Below are positions 39,060-54,718 of a DNA stretch of 64,000 nt, piece after piece. A program made the translations under genes and the position numbers. Under the pieces are notes generated by a model. The model saw only the letters and a list, made by a program, of their open reading frames with translations, did not search any database and was not told where the DNA came from. Position 1 is the first letter of the stretch. Each line of letters opens with the position of its first letter. This DNA is from Takakia lepidozioides (lineage: Eukaryota > Streptophyta > Takakiopsida > Takakiales > Takakiaceae), in NCBI GenBank assembly GCA_030704615.1, contig CM060731.1:68056756-68120755 (forward strand), written 5' to 3'.

Positions 39060-42000
39060 TTATTTCTTTGGCCATCTGACCAAGTCTTTGTCCATCTCGT
39101 CACACAGCCAACTAATCATATGAGTACGGGAAGCTATCATGGTTGACTCGTTGAACCAACTTGCAGTAAACGCCCGCCTATGACGGGTTCGATCTTCTGT
39201 GGTTTTCACATTGAACTTCCACTCCAAGTAAAATTGCACAAAACAAAGTGCATAATAGCCGCACTCCCAACAGCTCCGTTGTTGGGGGACACTGGCCTCA
39301 AACCATTCCATCCTCTCCATGACGTAACTGAAGTCATCAGATCCAGGCATGAAATCAAAGAACGCTATGGCAAAATTTCGCAAAATTCCTTCAATGAGTT
39401 TGGGTCGGGCAATGGTTTTATGGGAGTCCAAATGTACTATCCGACCTCGGCGCTCTAAAACAGCTACACTCCAGTGATCACTGCAACACAAACAAAGCCG
39501 TTACGTCAGAATAGAAAAAAACATCTCCAATGAAACCCATTGTGGTGTAACCCAGTAGTGTAACCCTTTGTACTGTAACTCTAAACGGTGTTACACAACT
39601 AGTCAGCAGTCACTAGTGCAACTCAGTCTAGAATAGAGGAGTGTAACCCAACATGCTCAGTCAATGCTGAAATTACTTACTCGAAGACAATAGGGATGAC
39701 AACCACGTCCACAAGATCTCGATTCTTTGTGAACACCATCCCTCGGGCATCCTGAGTGTACCATTCTTGCACCAACCCGAATAGCGTCTGCAGATCGTTA
39801 CCATTGGTACGCATGACATGCCATTGAAAAGGAGCACAGATGACAAACTCAGGTGCGATAGCCTTAAACAATTTGGCCTCCAGAAGTTTGTTGTAACCCG
39901 AGAGCAATGCATCTGTGACAGTTGCTCTTATTTTATACATCGGCTCAAAATCTGTCTCTTCCAAGTAAAACTGTAACGGACTAGAAGCCAGGAAGGCATC
40001 GCCATAATAAAACTTCACTTCGGGCGCCCCAGGAGGGTCCGACACCATTCTGAACTTTGTCAAGTACCGTTGTTTTAGTCTGCACAACAAACCGCACATT
40101 ACGAACATTACGATGCATCATACAAGAGTTATAATCAATATTCAAAATCAGAGAGGATCAAAGTACAATGAGGTACCTCGAACGCTCCCGCAAGTGCTTG
40201 GCCAGGACCTCTTGCTGCTGGACAACGTCAACCTCCGAGACCCCTGCACTTTTGCCTTTCGGTTTGGTTCGCTGTTTTTTGGGTGCGACAAGAACAGATA
40301 CTTCTTTGTCAGCGCTAGGGGGTTCAGCCAACCGCTTTCTTTGAGCAGGCGGCCGTTTTGACCTCCTGGGATTCTCTGCAACCCTGACAATGCCGCCGAT
40401 AGGGGGAATTTCTGAGCCAGAGGTGCCTTGTTCTGAGTTTGCTGCAAGTGCTGAAGACTGCACTCCCTCGTCTGAGACGTGCTGGGAAGGTGATTGACCA
40501 AGGGCAGAAGTGTCACAGCTCACCTCCTCGGTGCTACCCCTGTCAGTGTAACCCTTCTGTTCAAACCCCTTGTCACGCTTCTTAGTGTCACCCTTCTCTT
40601 CGGCTACCTCCTCAGTGTCACGATTCTCAGTGTCACCCTTCTCAATGTCACCCTTCTCTTCGGCTACCTCCTCAGTGTCACTCTTCTTAGTGTCACCCTT
40701 CTCTTCAGCTACCTCCTCAGAGTCACGCATCTCAGTGTCGCCCTTCTCTCCGGCTACCTTCTCAGTGTCACCCTTCTCTTTGGCCGCATTATCAGTGTCA
40801 CTCTTCGCAGTGTCACCCTTCTCATCGGGTTCCTTCCCAGTGTCACTCTGCTGAGTAACAATCTTATGTGTGTCACCCTTGGCAGTGTCACTCTTCTCAG
40901 TGTCTAGATGCTCCGCAACATCCTTCTCTTCGTGACTCTCCACAGTGAAACGCTTCTCAGTGTGACCCTGCTTTGTGTCACCCTTCCAACTGACAACCTC
41001 CTCGGTGACACCCTTCCCCGTGTCACCCATGTCGATGTCACTCTTCTTTGCATCAACCTCCTCAATGCCATCCTTGTTTGTGTCGCCCTTCTCCGCACCC
41101 TCCAAGACCATGTTGACTAGCAGAAGACCGTCATCCGTCGCGACTAGTGGCCGTGGCAAAGGAGTGTCACCTTCCACGACTAGTGGTAGTGGAATGTCAT
41201 CCATGACAGTGTTACACTCACTGACATCTACCATGTGGGTTGGCTGTGGGGTGTCACCCCTATCAGTGTAACCCATGTCAATGTCACTCTCAACGGAAGT
41301 TGCAGTGTTCACGGGCAATGGTGTGTCACCCACGACAATGTCCCTCACGACATTGTCAGCCACACCGGTATCCGTAGTGTCACCTTGAGGTGCAGTGTAA
41401 CCCTCCTTCCCTGTTGCTCCTCTCTGCACAGTGTCACCCTGAGGTGCAGTGTAACCCTCCTTCCCTGTTGCTCCTCTCTGCACAGTGTCACCCTGAGGTG
41501 CAGTGTAACCCTCCTTCCCTGTTGCTCCTCTCTGCACAGTGTCACCCTGAGGTGCAGTGTAACCCTCCTTCCCTGTTGCTCCTCTCTGCACAGTGTCACC
41601 CTCAGGTGCAGTGTAACCCTCGGTTTCAGGGCATCCTCCCCTTGCAGAGTCACCCTGCGCATCAATGGGACCCACGAAGGCTGGGTCATTCTGAGAGAGG
41701 TTGACCACATGATCCTGACAAATACTTACATTGCTGCATCGAGGGTTCAACCCAGCATCTCCAGATTCAAAGTCATACACAGACTCTGGGTCAAGCGGGT
41801 CCCCGATTCTTCGATTAAGACCTTCAAAAGAAATGACTGGGGCTGCGGACAAAGAGGTTCGCACTTGGGTGTTCCACCTTGATGTATCATCTTCAGTATC
41901 AGTATCAGAAATCATGGGCAAATCCCGCGTCAAGTCTGCTAGGTTCACCCCTAAGTGCAGCTGGGTTGAGTACAATTCACCAACCTGCGACAAAGATACA

Positions 42001-44638
42001 ACGGCAGATTGACTTGGAATGATGTCCTCGTCATGTACATCGTCGCTCTGCGGGGCGGAAATTGGCCCATCGCTCGTCTGCGCGCCCCCTACGCCCCCTG
42101 TATCGCATTGTGGAGGGGCCCCATACACAACTTCGTGAAGCTCACGTTGAGCCTCAAAAAGGTTTTTGAACGCATTGGCGACTTGATTGGTCATGAGCTC
42201 GGACTCATCTGCATCGGGGAAAAGACAAAGGTTTTTAGTCGTGGAACGAGGTTTTTGAAAGTGCAAGGGTTACACTATGTAAGGGTTACACTGACTAGGA
42301 CAAGACAGTGGTTCGGATTACACGATATGGGTTACACCACCCTGTTAGAGACAGTAGTTTGCAATGGGTTACACTACCATGGGTTACACTACTGAGATTA
42401 CACAACGAGAGGGTAACAAATCTAGGGTAACACAGCGAGGGGTACCATTAGGGGTACACTGATTACAGGGTTACATACTCCGAGGGTTACACTGATTTAC
42501 ACACAGCGAGGGTTACACTGAGTACAAGGTTCCACATAGCCGAGGGTTACACTGATTACAGGGTTACACACAACGAGGGTTACACTGAGTTACAAGGTTC
42601 CACATAGCGAGGGTTACAATGATTACAAGATTACACACAAAGGGGTTACACGACGAGAGGGGTGACAGTGGATGGAGTAACACTTACAGAGATACCAAGG
42701 CACTACAGACCCAAGGTCTCTCATATACTGGATGCCCAAACGCGCATTGAAGTCCATTTCTGTTGGTGATTCGCTGAAGAGGCCACAACACCAAAGCTGG
42801 ATAAACGATTCTCTCTGTTGGATCGCAAAGTGATGGGCGGCGCGACGACGGCTTGCCTTGCAAAACTGTATAGCTCCGTTGATCTTAATTGACCGGTCAC
42901 CCCACTCTTCTGTACTCAAACTCGATCTTAAGTCTTCGAGCTCAGAATCCAAGGTCGCAATTCCGTCACCAGGTTGTGCAAAGTACATCAGACTAAAGCC
43001 GTAATACTCATCGACCAGGTCCTTCACCTTTGAGGCCGTAAGAGCACTTTCCAGAAGTTCAGTCGTGAACCCCAACCTGGGATGCGTTTGGGAAACTGAC
43101 CTGCCATGATTTCTTACATCGTTGTGGGCTAGAATTCTCAAAAGGAGTGGTGGCGGTCCAATGTGCGGTTTGGTGAGATTCTCCATTTGACTGATCAATC
43201 CTTCGGCAAAACCACGAGTGAATTCCAACGGATGTGGAACAACCAAACCTTTGATTCCATCTACAGTAATAGTGATGACAAGAGGATTTGAAGTTCTGGC
43301 ATCGTCAAGGTCGGTATTGCCAACAGCTAGTTCGTCCATCGTGTCATCATCATGTGAGGCTTGGCTCTCTCGATGGACTCGTGTAAGTCTCCCACCTTTT
43401 TTCTTTTTCTGCTTTGGCATGTCAGGATGCCCAATGCTCTCTAAATACTCCTTCACCCGATTCAATTCCTCTATCATTAACGGACCATGATCCGGCTGGG
43501 AGTAAATGCCTTGTGGGCAGCAACAACACTGTCCATATCATCGCTTCTAAGATGATATCGACATCCCTGCGCAATACAGCGTGAGGGGTTACACCAGAGA
43601 AAAATGTTACAGCACGAGGGGTTACACATGAAAATGGGTTACAAACAAGATGGGCTACACGGGGTTACACAGAGGTGGGTTACACACCATAGGGGTTTTT
43701 AAAAGGGGTCCTCTGTAGGTGGGTTACACTCTGGGTTACACGCCACAGGAGAGACAGGGGGGGTAACACAAAGGGTTACATGGATAGACAACAGCCCAAA
43801 ATTTGAAAAACAGAGAAATGGCAGGGAATCCAACTTGATTGTCTGTCGATAGAACCCAACTTGATTTTGCAGCTGTCGCATGGACTGCGCCCTCGCCTCG
43901 CGCAACAAATTCTTGGAATGCCGGCCAAAACCCCTTCTCATTGACATTCGGAAATGGGAACTGAGGAATAAGGCCATGCGGTAGCAGAAGGATTGAGCCT
44001 GGAGTTCTCTTTCGCAAGATGAACCTTGAGCTCCGGTTTCCCCGGTTTGCAATGTTGATTTTCTTTGCAATAGGGACAGGTAGAGGCGGGCTCAATCGCC
44101 GCTTGTCTCTCTCGTTAGAAACCTGCCGAATAGAAGGACCAGGGACAGAAACAGCAGGAGCACTAGAAGATGGAACCTCTGTAGCAGAAATAGCCGAAGA
44201 AGGTACAACAGCAGGCACTTCAATAGGATCTGCAATCTCACCCAAAGCCACCCTATTTTGCAGAATCCATGCATGATATGCATCAACAGAAGAAGCTGGA
44301 ACAGAATTCATCACATTTTCAACAGCCATGGCATGCTTGAGCTCCGCATCAGGAAACGGTTTTGTTCCTTTCGGTCTGGCCATACATGCGGCCGTTCCAT
44401 CGACAATATGCCGATTCAATCTGCTCTTATCTACCTTTACTGCCCCACAATAAGGACATTTGAACTTAGGCCGGCCCTTTGCTCCCTCCACCTTGGCCTC
44501 TCTACACCTGGTGTGGCAGTACGCGATCATTGTAGCATGCTCATGCTCAGTGTACCAAAAGCGAACTCGTTCGCCATCCCTTTTCAAGTGATCAAATGGA
44601 ATAGTAGCCTCTCCAGGGAACAAATAACAATCAGCCAT
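39060..44638 (-). CDS. Ulp1-type (C48) cysteine protease with zinc-finger N-terminus and KGDT/EGYT repeats, transposon-associated
   Basis: Exons on the minus strand: 44638 to about 43840, about 43560-42688, 42208-40177, 40079-39681 and 39480-39060. The first encodes a CPYCGAVKVDKSRLNRHIVDGT zinc finger of C2H2/BED type. The second is a helical domain of unknown role. The third is a low-complexity acidic region with tandem EGYTAPQGDTVQRGATGK and EKGDT repeats and a basic KR-rich end. The last two form the protease: VVVIPIVFD then DHWSVAV (catalytic His), IVHLDSHK (Asp), VPQQRS (Gln) and CWECGYYAL (Cys). Introns 42209-42687, 40080-40176 and 39481-39680 join in phase with GT..AG. The first intron's borders are uncertain and a frame change exists near 43490. 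SUMO/ubiquitin-like proteases of this class travel in plant MULE elements. It lies convergent to the MULE transposase, which supports one composite element. Confidence 0.75.
39481..39680 (-). repeat. Ulp1-gene intron carrying the GTGTAACCC repeat
   Basis: The donor GTAAGT follows TTCGA and the acceptor TTGCAG precedes TGATCAC, joining F-D-D-H-W in phase. Much of the 200 bp interior is GTGTAACCC-type units, the same repeat as in neighbouring intergenic DNA. Confidence 0.7.
40550..41100 (-). repeat. In-frame coding repeat, 15 bp units encoding EKGDT variants
   Basis: Within the large exon, units close to GAGAAGGGTGACACT (read on minus) translate as EKGDT, KKSDT, EKRDT and EEVAEEKGDT. The unit is a multiple of three, unlike the 10-12 bp units outside the gene, so the frame is preserved. 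The core GGGTGACACT is one base from the non-coding GGGTTACACT. Confidence 0.8.
41384..41630 (-). repeat. In-frame 54 bp tandem repeat, about 4.5 copies
   Basis: Four near-identical 54 bp units encode EGYTAPQGDTVQRGATGK, plus a partial one. Near-identity between units implies recent expansion. EGYT is encoded by GAGGGTTACACT, exactly the repeat found in the non-coding DNA nearby. Confidence 0.85.
42209..42687 (-). repeat. Ulp1-gene intron filled with the GGGTTACAC repeat
   Basis: A 479 bp GT..AG intron (donor GTAAGTG, acceptor CGATGCAG) joining W-Y-L-Y-E-S-E in phase. The interior is mostly GAGGGTTACACTGA and GGGTTACACA units on the plus strand, i.e. in the orientation opposite to that in intron 39481-39680. 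Confidence 0.75.
43575..43785. repeat. GGGTTACAC repeats in the first Ulp1-gene intron
   Basis: Several GGGTTACAC / GTGGGTTACAC units between the zinc-finger exon and the next exon. The intron border on the left is probably the TTGCGCAG at about 43570. Confidence 0.55.
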
Positions 44639-44939
44639 GACAAAAGAAAAAGCTGACAGAAGAGAAGAGAAGAGCAAGAGCAAGAAAAGACAAGACAAGA
44701 AAAGACCAAGACCAAGAAAATTCCGAAGAATGCACAACAGGGAGCACGCACAGCAAGGAGTGCAGGAAGAATATGAATGGCTGCGAGAAGGGGAAAACTG
44801 AACAATGATCAAAGAACGAAGAATGAAGCTAGCTAGATGTCACCCGTAAGGCACGTCGGTTAAGCGAAAGACGGCGGTTCATTAAAATCTGGCGGCTTGC
44901 AATCAATTATATCCGCACTGACTCACACGTGTATGAGTT

Positions 44940-45370
44940 GCAATCCCGGTGTCACCCGGAATAGCGGAGTGTAACCCGTAACCCTACACTTGTGAGCGCG
45001 ACAAACCGGCCATTACTCGAATGCCAGGCACGTCGAGTGTAACCCTCCGTCAGGTACCCAGATATGATGTAACCCTTCGTCACAACCTCATGTACCCCTA
45101 GTCTATGTGACTCCCGAACACAACATCGATGTAACCCTGTCATATCAAACCATTAGTATGCAACCTCCAGGTAAACATGGTCAATGTAATGCCCCACCCA
45201 TGTAACCCTAGCCTATGTGGCTCCGCGAGCGCAACATCCACGTAACCCATCAAACATGTCAACCCATCTAAACCTCCATTACTAAACCGTCTACCAAGCT
45301 AGCATGTATTGAGAAAGAAAACACCGTGTAACCCCCTGTGTGTAACCATACCACACGTGAGGTAGTCATA
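44940..45370. repeat. GTGTAACCC repeats upstream of the Ulp1 gene
   Basis: Scattered GTGTAACCC, ATGTAACCC and CACGTAACCC units form the right-hand limit of the repeat in this window. Confidence 0.6.
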
Positions 45371-45469
45371 TAAACCATCAGACATGTAACCGGTTGACAG
45401 TGCTTGCAAAACACGCATGATTCGATACGTATTGCATCCATAATAGCGATGAGTAGGCTGCCCCGGCTG

Positions 45470-45600
45470 GTGTGTGAACAAAAGATACACGAGAGGAGAG
45501 TGAATGGGCACCCCGTCAAATGAGCGGCTGCTTGCATGGCTAGACCGAAAGAAACAAAACCCTTTCCTAATGCGGATCTTAGGAATACCATAGCCATCGG
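45470..45600 (+). pseudogene. Inverted degenerate copy of the Ulp1-gene zinc-finger exon
   Basis: On the plus strand, RVNGHPVK, a TGA stop, then AACMARPKETKPFPNADL closely parallels RLNRHIVDGTAACMARPKGTKPFPDAEL from the minus-strand exon at 44.4 kb. The upstream cysteines are lost. It is a diverged, inverted fragment of a second element copy or an inverted duplication. Confidence 0.7.
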
Positions 45601-45987
45601 GGACGGTGACAAAACAACAAGAATGACATTGAGAAAGAAAAAGAATAGAGACAACCGTATCAATCGTAGAGAAAACCGTGGTAATAAATTTGACGGATCG
45701 TTGCACGGAAAGAGTTGTCTTGTATGTTGCTGGGATGACGATACTGAACTGAATGAACTACAAATCTTTCGCATTGATGTGTGAAGCCGATTGGGCATTT
45801 AAACAACATTCATAATCCAAATCTGCTTGTCATTGTATCAAAACAAGCCCCACAGTCATCACACTGGTCAAATGAATATGGAATGAATATAAATGCTGGT
45901 ACTAGTGACAGCTATCCAAAGTGGAAGGATTACAATTGAATCTTGGAATTACATTACATTGCAAATGAATATGGTTGCAGTTGGGCT

Positions 45988-46220
45988 GCGACGCTCTGGG
46001 GTCGCCCCCGGTGCGACGCCCAGGGTGTCGCATCAACCACCCGGGGGGGGGGGGAATAAAAATAAAATAATAAAATAAAAATTCGCATTTTTTAATGCGA
46101 TGCCCAAGGCGTCGCATTTGAGTTTTTTTTTTTTACAAGTCATTTTTAGTGACGTCCTGGGTGTCGCTTTTTCGTTTTTGTTTTTTTATAAGTCATTTGT
46201 AGCGACGCCTCAATGACTTG
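45988..46220. repeat. Second, small hairpin array (GCGACGCCC / GGGCGTCGC type)
   Basis: Inverted repeats with arms near GCGACGCCC and GGCGTCGC start at about 45988, 46013, 46097, 46149 and 46202, with poly-T/A linkers. The last three are 52-53 bp apart. The last copy is only a half unit. Outer bases (GCGAC..GTCGC) match the 29-31 kb array while inner bases differ. A G-run lies at about 46044-46053. Confidence 0.65.
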
Positions 46221-49200
46221 ATCATTTTTGGTCACGACGAGCAACTTTCGAATGAACTACCTTATCATTGTACAATTAAATCATGAGTTTGTGTGTAAGA
46301 TCGGTAACTGATATGTTGGTAAATGTCTTACTATGTGTATAATGTAGAGGTCTTGAGTTCAAATTTGTCTAACAATACATTGAATGAACTGAAATTCGAT
46401 ATGTAGCCAAACCACTCATCACAATCACTTGGTTTACACCTTCAGCATTGATACTGTCACCCTGTCTCTTCATCTGCAGTCTACTTATCCCGCACATTCA
46501 ACACAGTGCTGCTAAGAACACCATTTTCAAGACGTATTCTGGAGCGTAAAGAGAGACTGGAATTTTTTTGGCATCGTATTGCCAGAGACAATTCCACATA
46601 AGGTCAACCTTATTACCAAGTTGCTACATCTCTGTCGTGCACTGCTTACCCCTCAATTGAAAACGCAGAGGAAACATCATCTGCACCGTAGTGGAGTTCA
46701 GAGCCTTACTGTTATTTTTTTGTTTTGCCAAGCCCTTACAGGGTCGCTGGAGCAGGAGGTGGTGCTACAGGTGGATCATGTGGGGATCTTTCTTCTTTGG
46801 TGGCCTTTCCATCACCACAGGTGGTGCTCGTGTCTGTGCCATTCATTGCAGATCCTTCCATTTGGTCCTCTATAGTCAAGATGGGATTGTAGAAATTGAG
46901 GGAGTAGCTTTCCTTCCTTGCCTCTTTTCTAAGAGCTCAACATTGCCTCACCCATGTCACTATTCATGATATTCAGACGTTCCCTATCAAAACATCTTAG
47001 TTGCAAAGAGAGAGATACAAATCTAACTCCAAACAAAATGCAACATTTCAGGCACTAGGTGATCCTTGGTACTGTTACATGATTACATGTGGCTGTAAGA
47101 AAATTCACTTGTTAGCCTTCCAGGAATTGGTAGTGACTGATACCCATATCAGGCATGCAAGAGGAATTTAGCTGAGGCAAGGAAATGTTGGCCATGTATG
47201 TGGTGTGAATGCGAGTGGTCATATATGCATTTGATCCGAGTATGAGAGACCACTTCGACTACCAGGGATTGCTCAGTGGATTGTTTTTTAGGGCAAATGA
47301 GTTGGGGGCTAAAACATGTTTCAAACTAAATAGGCATTTTGTGAAAGATTTATTCAAGTAAACAGGAAGATTTAACTGTTCCCTGTGAATGTTCACCATG
47401 AGTATGTCATGGATGTTCATTCTGGAACATACTACCGCCAGTTGGGTAATCTCAACATGAAATTGGCAAATCACCTTCCCATGGCAACATCAATGTGGTT
47501 AAGAGAAGGCTGGGATTGACTGGGTTTATTGAGTACAGCACTGCAATTTAGACCTCAAGTGTACTTAACATGTGTTGCGTCCATTTCCGCACCAGTCACA
47601 CCAAATAGGGCTCTAGCTGAGAGGTCTGATTAGAAAAAGCTGTCTTTAATTTTGCCAAGCCTGATTTTTGAAGATTAGGCTTATACCAAAAGGACATGTT
47701 TCAGCAGTGGGGATACCGCAGTATCCCCATAATCACCTTAGATGCCTCCATGTATGTTGCCTTGCCCTCACACAAGAGTGCGACACCACAAGAGAGGAGG
47801 GATTATGCACAACCCTCAACGGCAACACGTAAATGACTGGGTTCTGGTTCCCACGTATCAGGGTTGAAGACTGCTCCTTACAGGAGTCTTGTTTGGGAGA
47901 AAGGACTGTTGACTTTGCCCTTACAACTCATCCCATGCGTGCTGGGCCAAATCTGTGTCTCAAGCATCTTTGGCCAGATCTGACACAACAGCAACATTTC
48001 TGAATACATCCCTTTGCTGCAGTGTTTTGGCAGTGAAGAAATGAGCACAGAAAAGCCACAGGGACTTCAGGGAGGATTTGGGGGGGCTTGCGATAGGGGT
48101 GGTTATGACTTGAATTTTTCAGTTTGGGGCCTTTCTTTCAGTTGTTGGGTGACATTTCCTGCGAAAGGAGGTCACAAACGCCAGCACAGTAAACTTTTTC
48201 ACACGAAGCTGCAAATTCATTGAAACACAGATACCTGGCAAGTGAAATACAGCAACGTGGTCAAATGATTGTTTGTCATTTGGGTGACTGGACTATCACA
48301 AAATGTACGAGATTGCCACCCCTAGAGAGTGTGTGCTCTGTCAGCATTTTTTGGCATGTTCAGTGGGACAGTTCCTCCGTCCACAAACAAAGGAGAAGAG
48401 AGATTTGCACATACCTTTAAACCTTGAGTCACGGAGCTCTGGTGGTGCGAGCAGCAGCCCCACGTAGATGCTTCTCTGCCAGTGCTGCCCTCCTCTTATC
48501 TTCATTGAGCCATGGCTACACCCCACATTCATCTCTCAAACCCCATCCCTCTCTCTCTCCCTCTCATGGGCTGCCATTTCCGCACCAGTCACACCGGAAT
48601 AGGGCGCTAGCTGAGAGGTCTGATTAGAAAAATCTGTCTTTAATTTTCTTTAATAGTACCTCCTGATTTGTGAAGATGTCGCATGATCATCCAACCAAAA
48701 TCAAGGGAGCAATGGAAATGAGCAACTCGAGGGCTCAAGGTCTGGGGAAAACTATGCCCAGCTGCACCACATCTACTACTTCAAAAAGTTCACCTTCTGA
48801 ACAAAGGCCACATCCTAGTTAAACAAGCAGGCCATATAAGCAGCATAACCACTGAATGCTACCACTCTTCCATACTCCATTCAAAGTGGGATCTCCACTC
48901 TCCTCTCCCACAGTCGTCGTCCCCACTTCACTGGAACCAATTCAGCACTTGGAATACCACCATTCATATCAAAGGCAATCAACTGCTGCAACAGGAGAAG
49001 TTGCTGTCTCACCCACCTGGTTATGAGTTTTTGAGGCTTTTGACCCCACTTTTCTTCTGGTGCCACGTCAACAACTTCTGAGCCACAAGTGCAGAAGAAG
49101 TTTATATGTGGGCACCAAAACAAAATGCATTCAGTGATGTGGACAAAAGTTTAGTAAAAAGAGTATGTACTAGGGAAAGGGGCATTTGCCCAAGTTACAA

Positions 49201-49365
49201 ATGCTCATTTTTCAATTTTAATATACTTCTTAATACAATAAAATGTTTGCACAGGACGGTTCACCTCAACCTTCAAACATAAACTGAAGAGATGGGGCTG
49301 CCTGGATGCTGGAAGGGTGGTTTCACTTATCTCAAGTCCCAGGTATTTAAAAGCTGGCAATAATT
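46221..49365. other. Region downstream of MIPS, no gene resolved
   Basis: Open frames are short and none shows a family motif. An about 85 bp direct repeat is present (CCGCACCAGTCACACC...GCTGAGAGGTCTGATTAGAA) at about 47587-47675 and 48578-48665. It may hold the MIPS 3' UTR at its right end. Confidence 0.4.
47587..48680. repeat. Pair of about 85 bp direct repeats 1 kb apart
   Basis: Both begin TTCCGCACCAGTCACACC, continue AGCTGAGAGGTCTGATTAGA and end CTGTCTTTAATTTT. Copies are near 47587-47675 and 48578-48665. They could be terminal repeats of an about 1 kb element or dispersed copies; no terminal TG..CA structure was established. Confidence 0.45.
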
Positions 49366-53756
<4,391 letters not shown>

Positions 53757-53799
53757 CGTGACCTCTACCTTCTCTCCCCTCTCACCAAACCTTAGCAAC

Positions 53800-54008
53800 C
53801 ACAGCAATTACTTACTTCCTCTCCACAACCACACCGCCTCCACAAACCCCGACTCGCCCGTCACGGATTCTCCGCAAAGTCTAAGCAGCAGTGGAGTCGG
53901 CCTGAATGCGAGCAGCCAACACACTTGTGCACAGATGTCACGCTTGCAACAACAATGCCTCGCCACGCCCTGGCCCCCACAGTAGTTAGCAACTCCTTCC
54001 ACCCGTGG
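53800..54008. repeat. About 205 bp direct repeat, copy 1 (upstream of MIPS)
   Basis: Immediately upstream of the MIPS start codon. The block with TCACGGATTCTCCGCAAAG, GGCCTGAATGCGAGCAGCC and CACAGTAGTTAGCAACTCC is about 90 percent identical by eye to 63215-63420. It overlaps where the MIPS leader or promoter should be. Confidence 0.75.
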
Positions 54009-54584
54009 CACCCCGTGCCTGCAGCAGGTCCCACCCTGCAACGGCCTCTCTAAGGTGCCCGCTGATTTGGCGTGTCCTGCGCCGGCGCCCGGGACCGCCT
54101 GCAGATAGTGCCTGCAGAACTATTTAGTGTGGAATCATACCCCAATTCCGGGTATGGTCCAATCGCAGCGCCGCTTGGCCTTTATTCCACGCTATGTCAG
54201 GACCAACGCCCCCAAATTGTGCTCTGAAAAGTGCGCAACAACCCCTTTTTGTTCTCATGATGTGGCAGAGCTCACCCCTCACCAGGTGCCGCACATTCTG
54301 CCACGCGCCAAGAAAAGGCTGCGCATGCACGTGCAGGAAATCGTGGATTGTCTTGTGATGGACACCTGTGACGAGTATCTTGTTCCTCATTGGCTCCTAC
54401 CCTCCGTGGACCCCGCTAGAAGGGGTTGGTTGTTATTACCATTTTCACGAGTAAGAGGGGCGGCCAGTGAGATAAGGTAGGACGTAATTGGTCGGAAAAT
54501 GGAGGAGAATCCATGCACTCAAGGAGATTGGATACTTGCATGTGCACCTCCTTTGTTAGTGCGGCGTGCCTGAGTTCGAACTGG

Positions 54585-54718
54585 GGCCCTTGGTAGTTAG
54601 GTGTTCCCGCCCTGGGGGCTATGGACTAGGTAGCATTCCCAGAGGAGCCCCTGCTACCAGATATAGCAGGACGCCATGGTTCACCTAGCAGGGCGGGAAC
54701 ACCTAACTTACCAAGGGC
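54585..54718. mobile_element. Short foldback element / MITE with 27 bp inverted ends
   Basis: Left CCCTTGGTAGTTAGGTGTTC continuing CCGCCCT pairs with the right end AGGGCGGGAACACCTAAC continuing TTACCAAGGG. This is a near-perfect inverted repeat (one extra base) around a roughly 75 bp centre. No target duplication was established. Confidence 0.65.

Noticed and set aside
40494-40907. Plus-strand open frames with SVTLLFG repeats
   Set aside because: Antisense shadow of the EKGDT repeat in the Ulp1 exon.
41235-41882. 215-codon plus-strand open frame rich in SVTLRC repeats
   Set aside because: It is the antisense reading of the minus-strand EGYT/QGDT coding repeat; 54 bp units stay open in several frames.
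54127-54480. 117-codon plus-strand open frame upstream of MIPS
   Set aside because: No recognisable motif, and the opposite strand is equally open; it lies in the MIPS upstream region and is probably chance.
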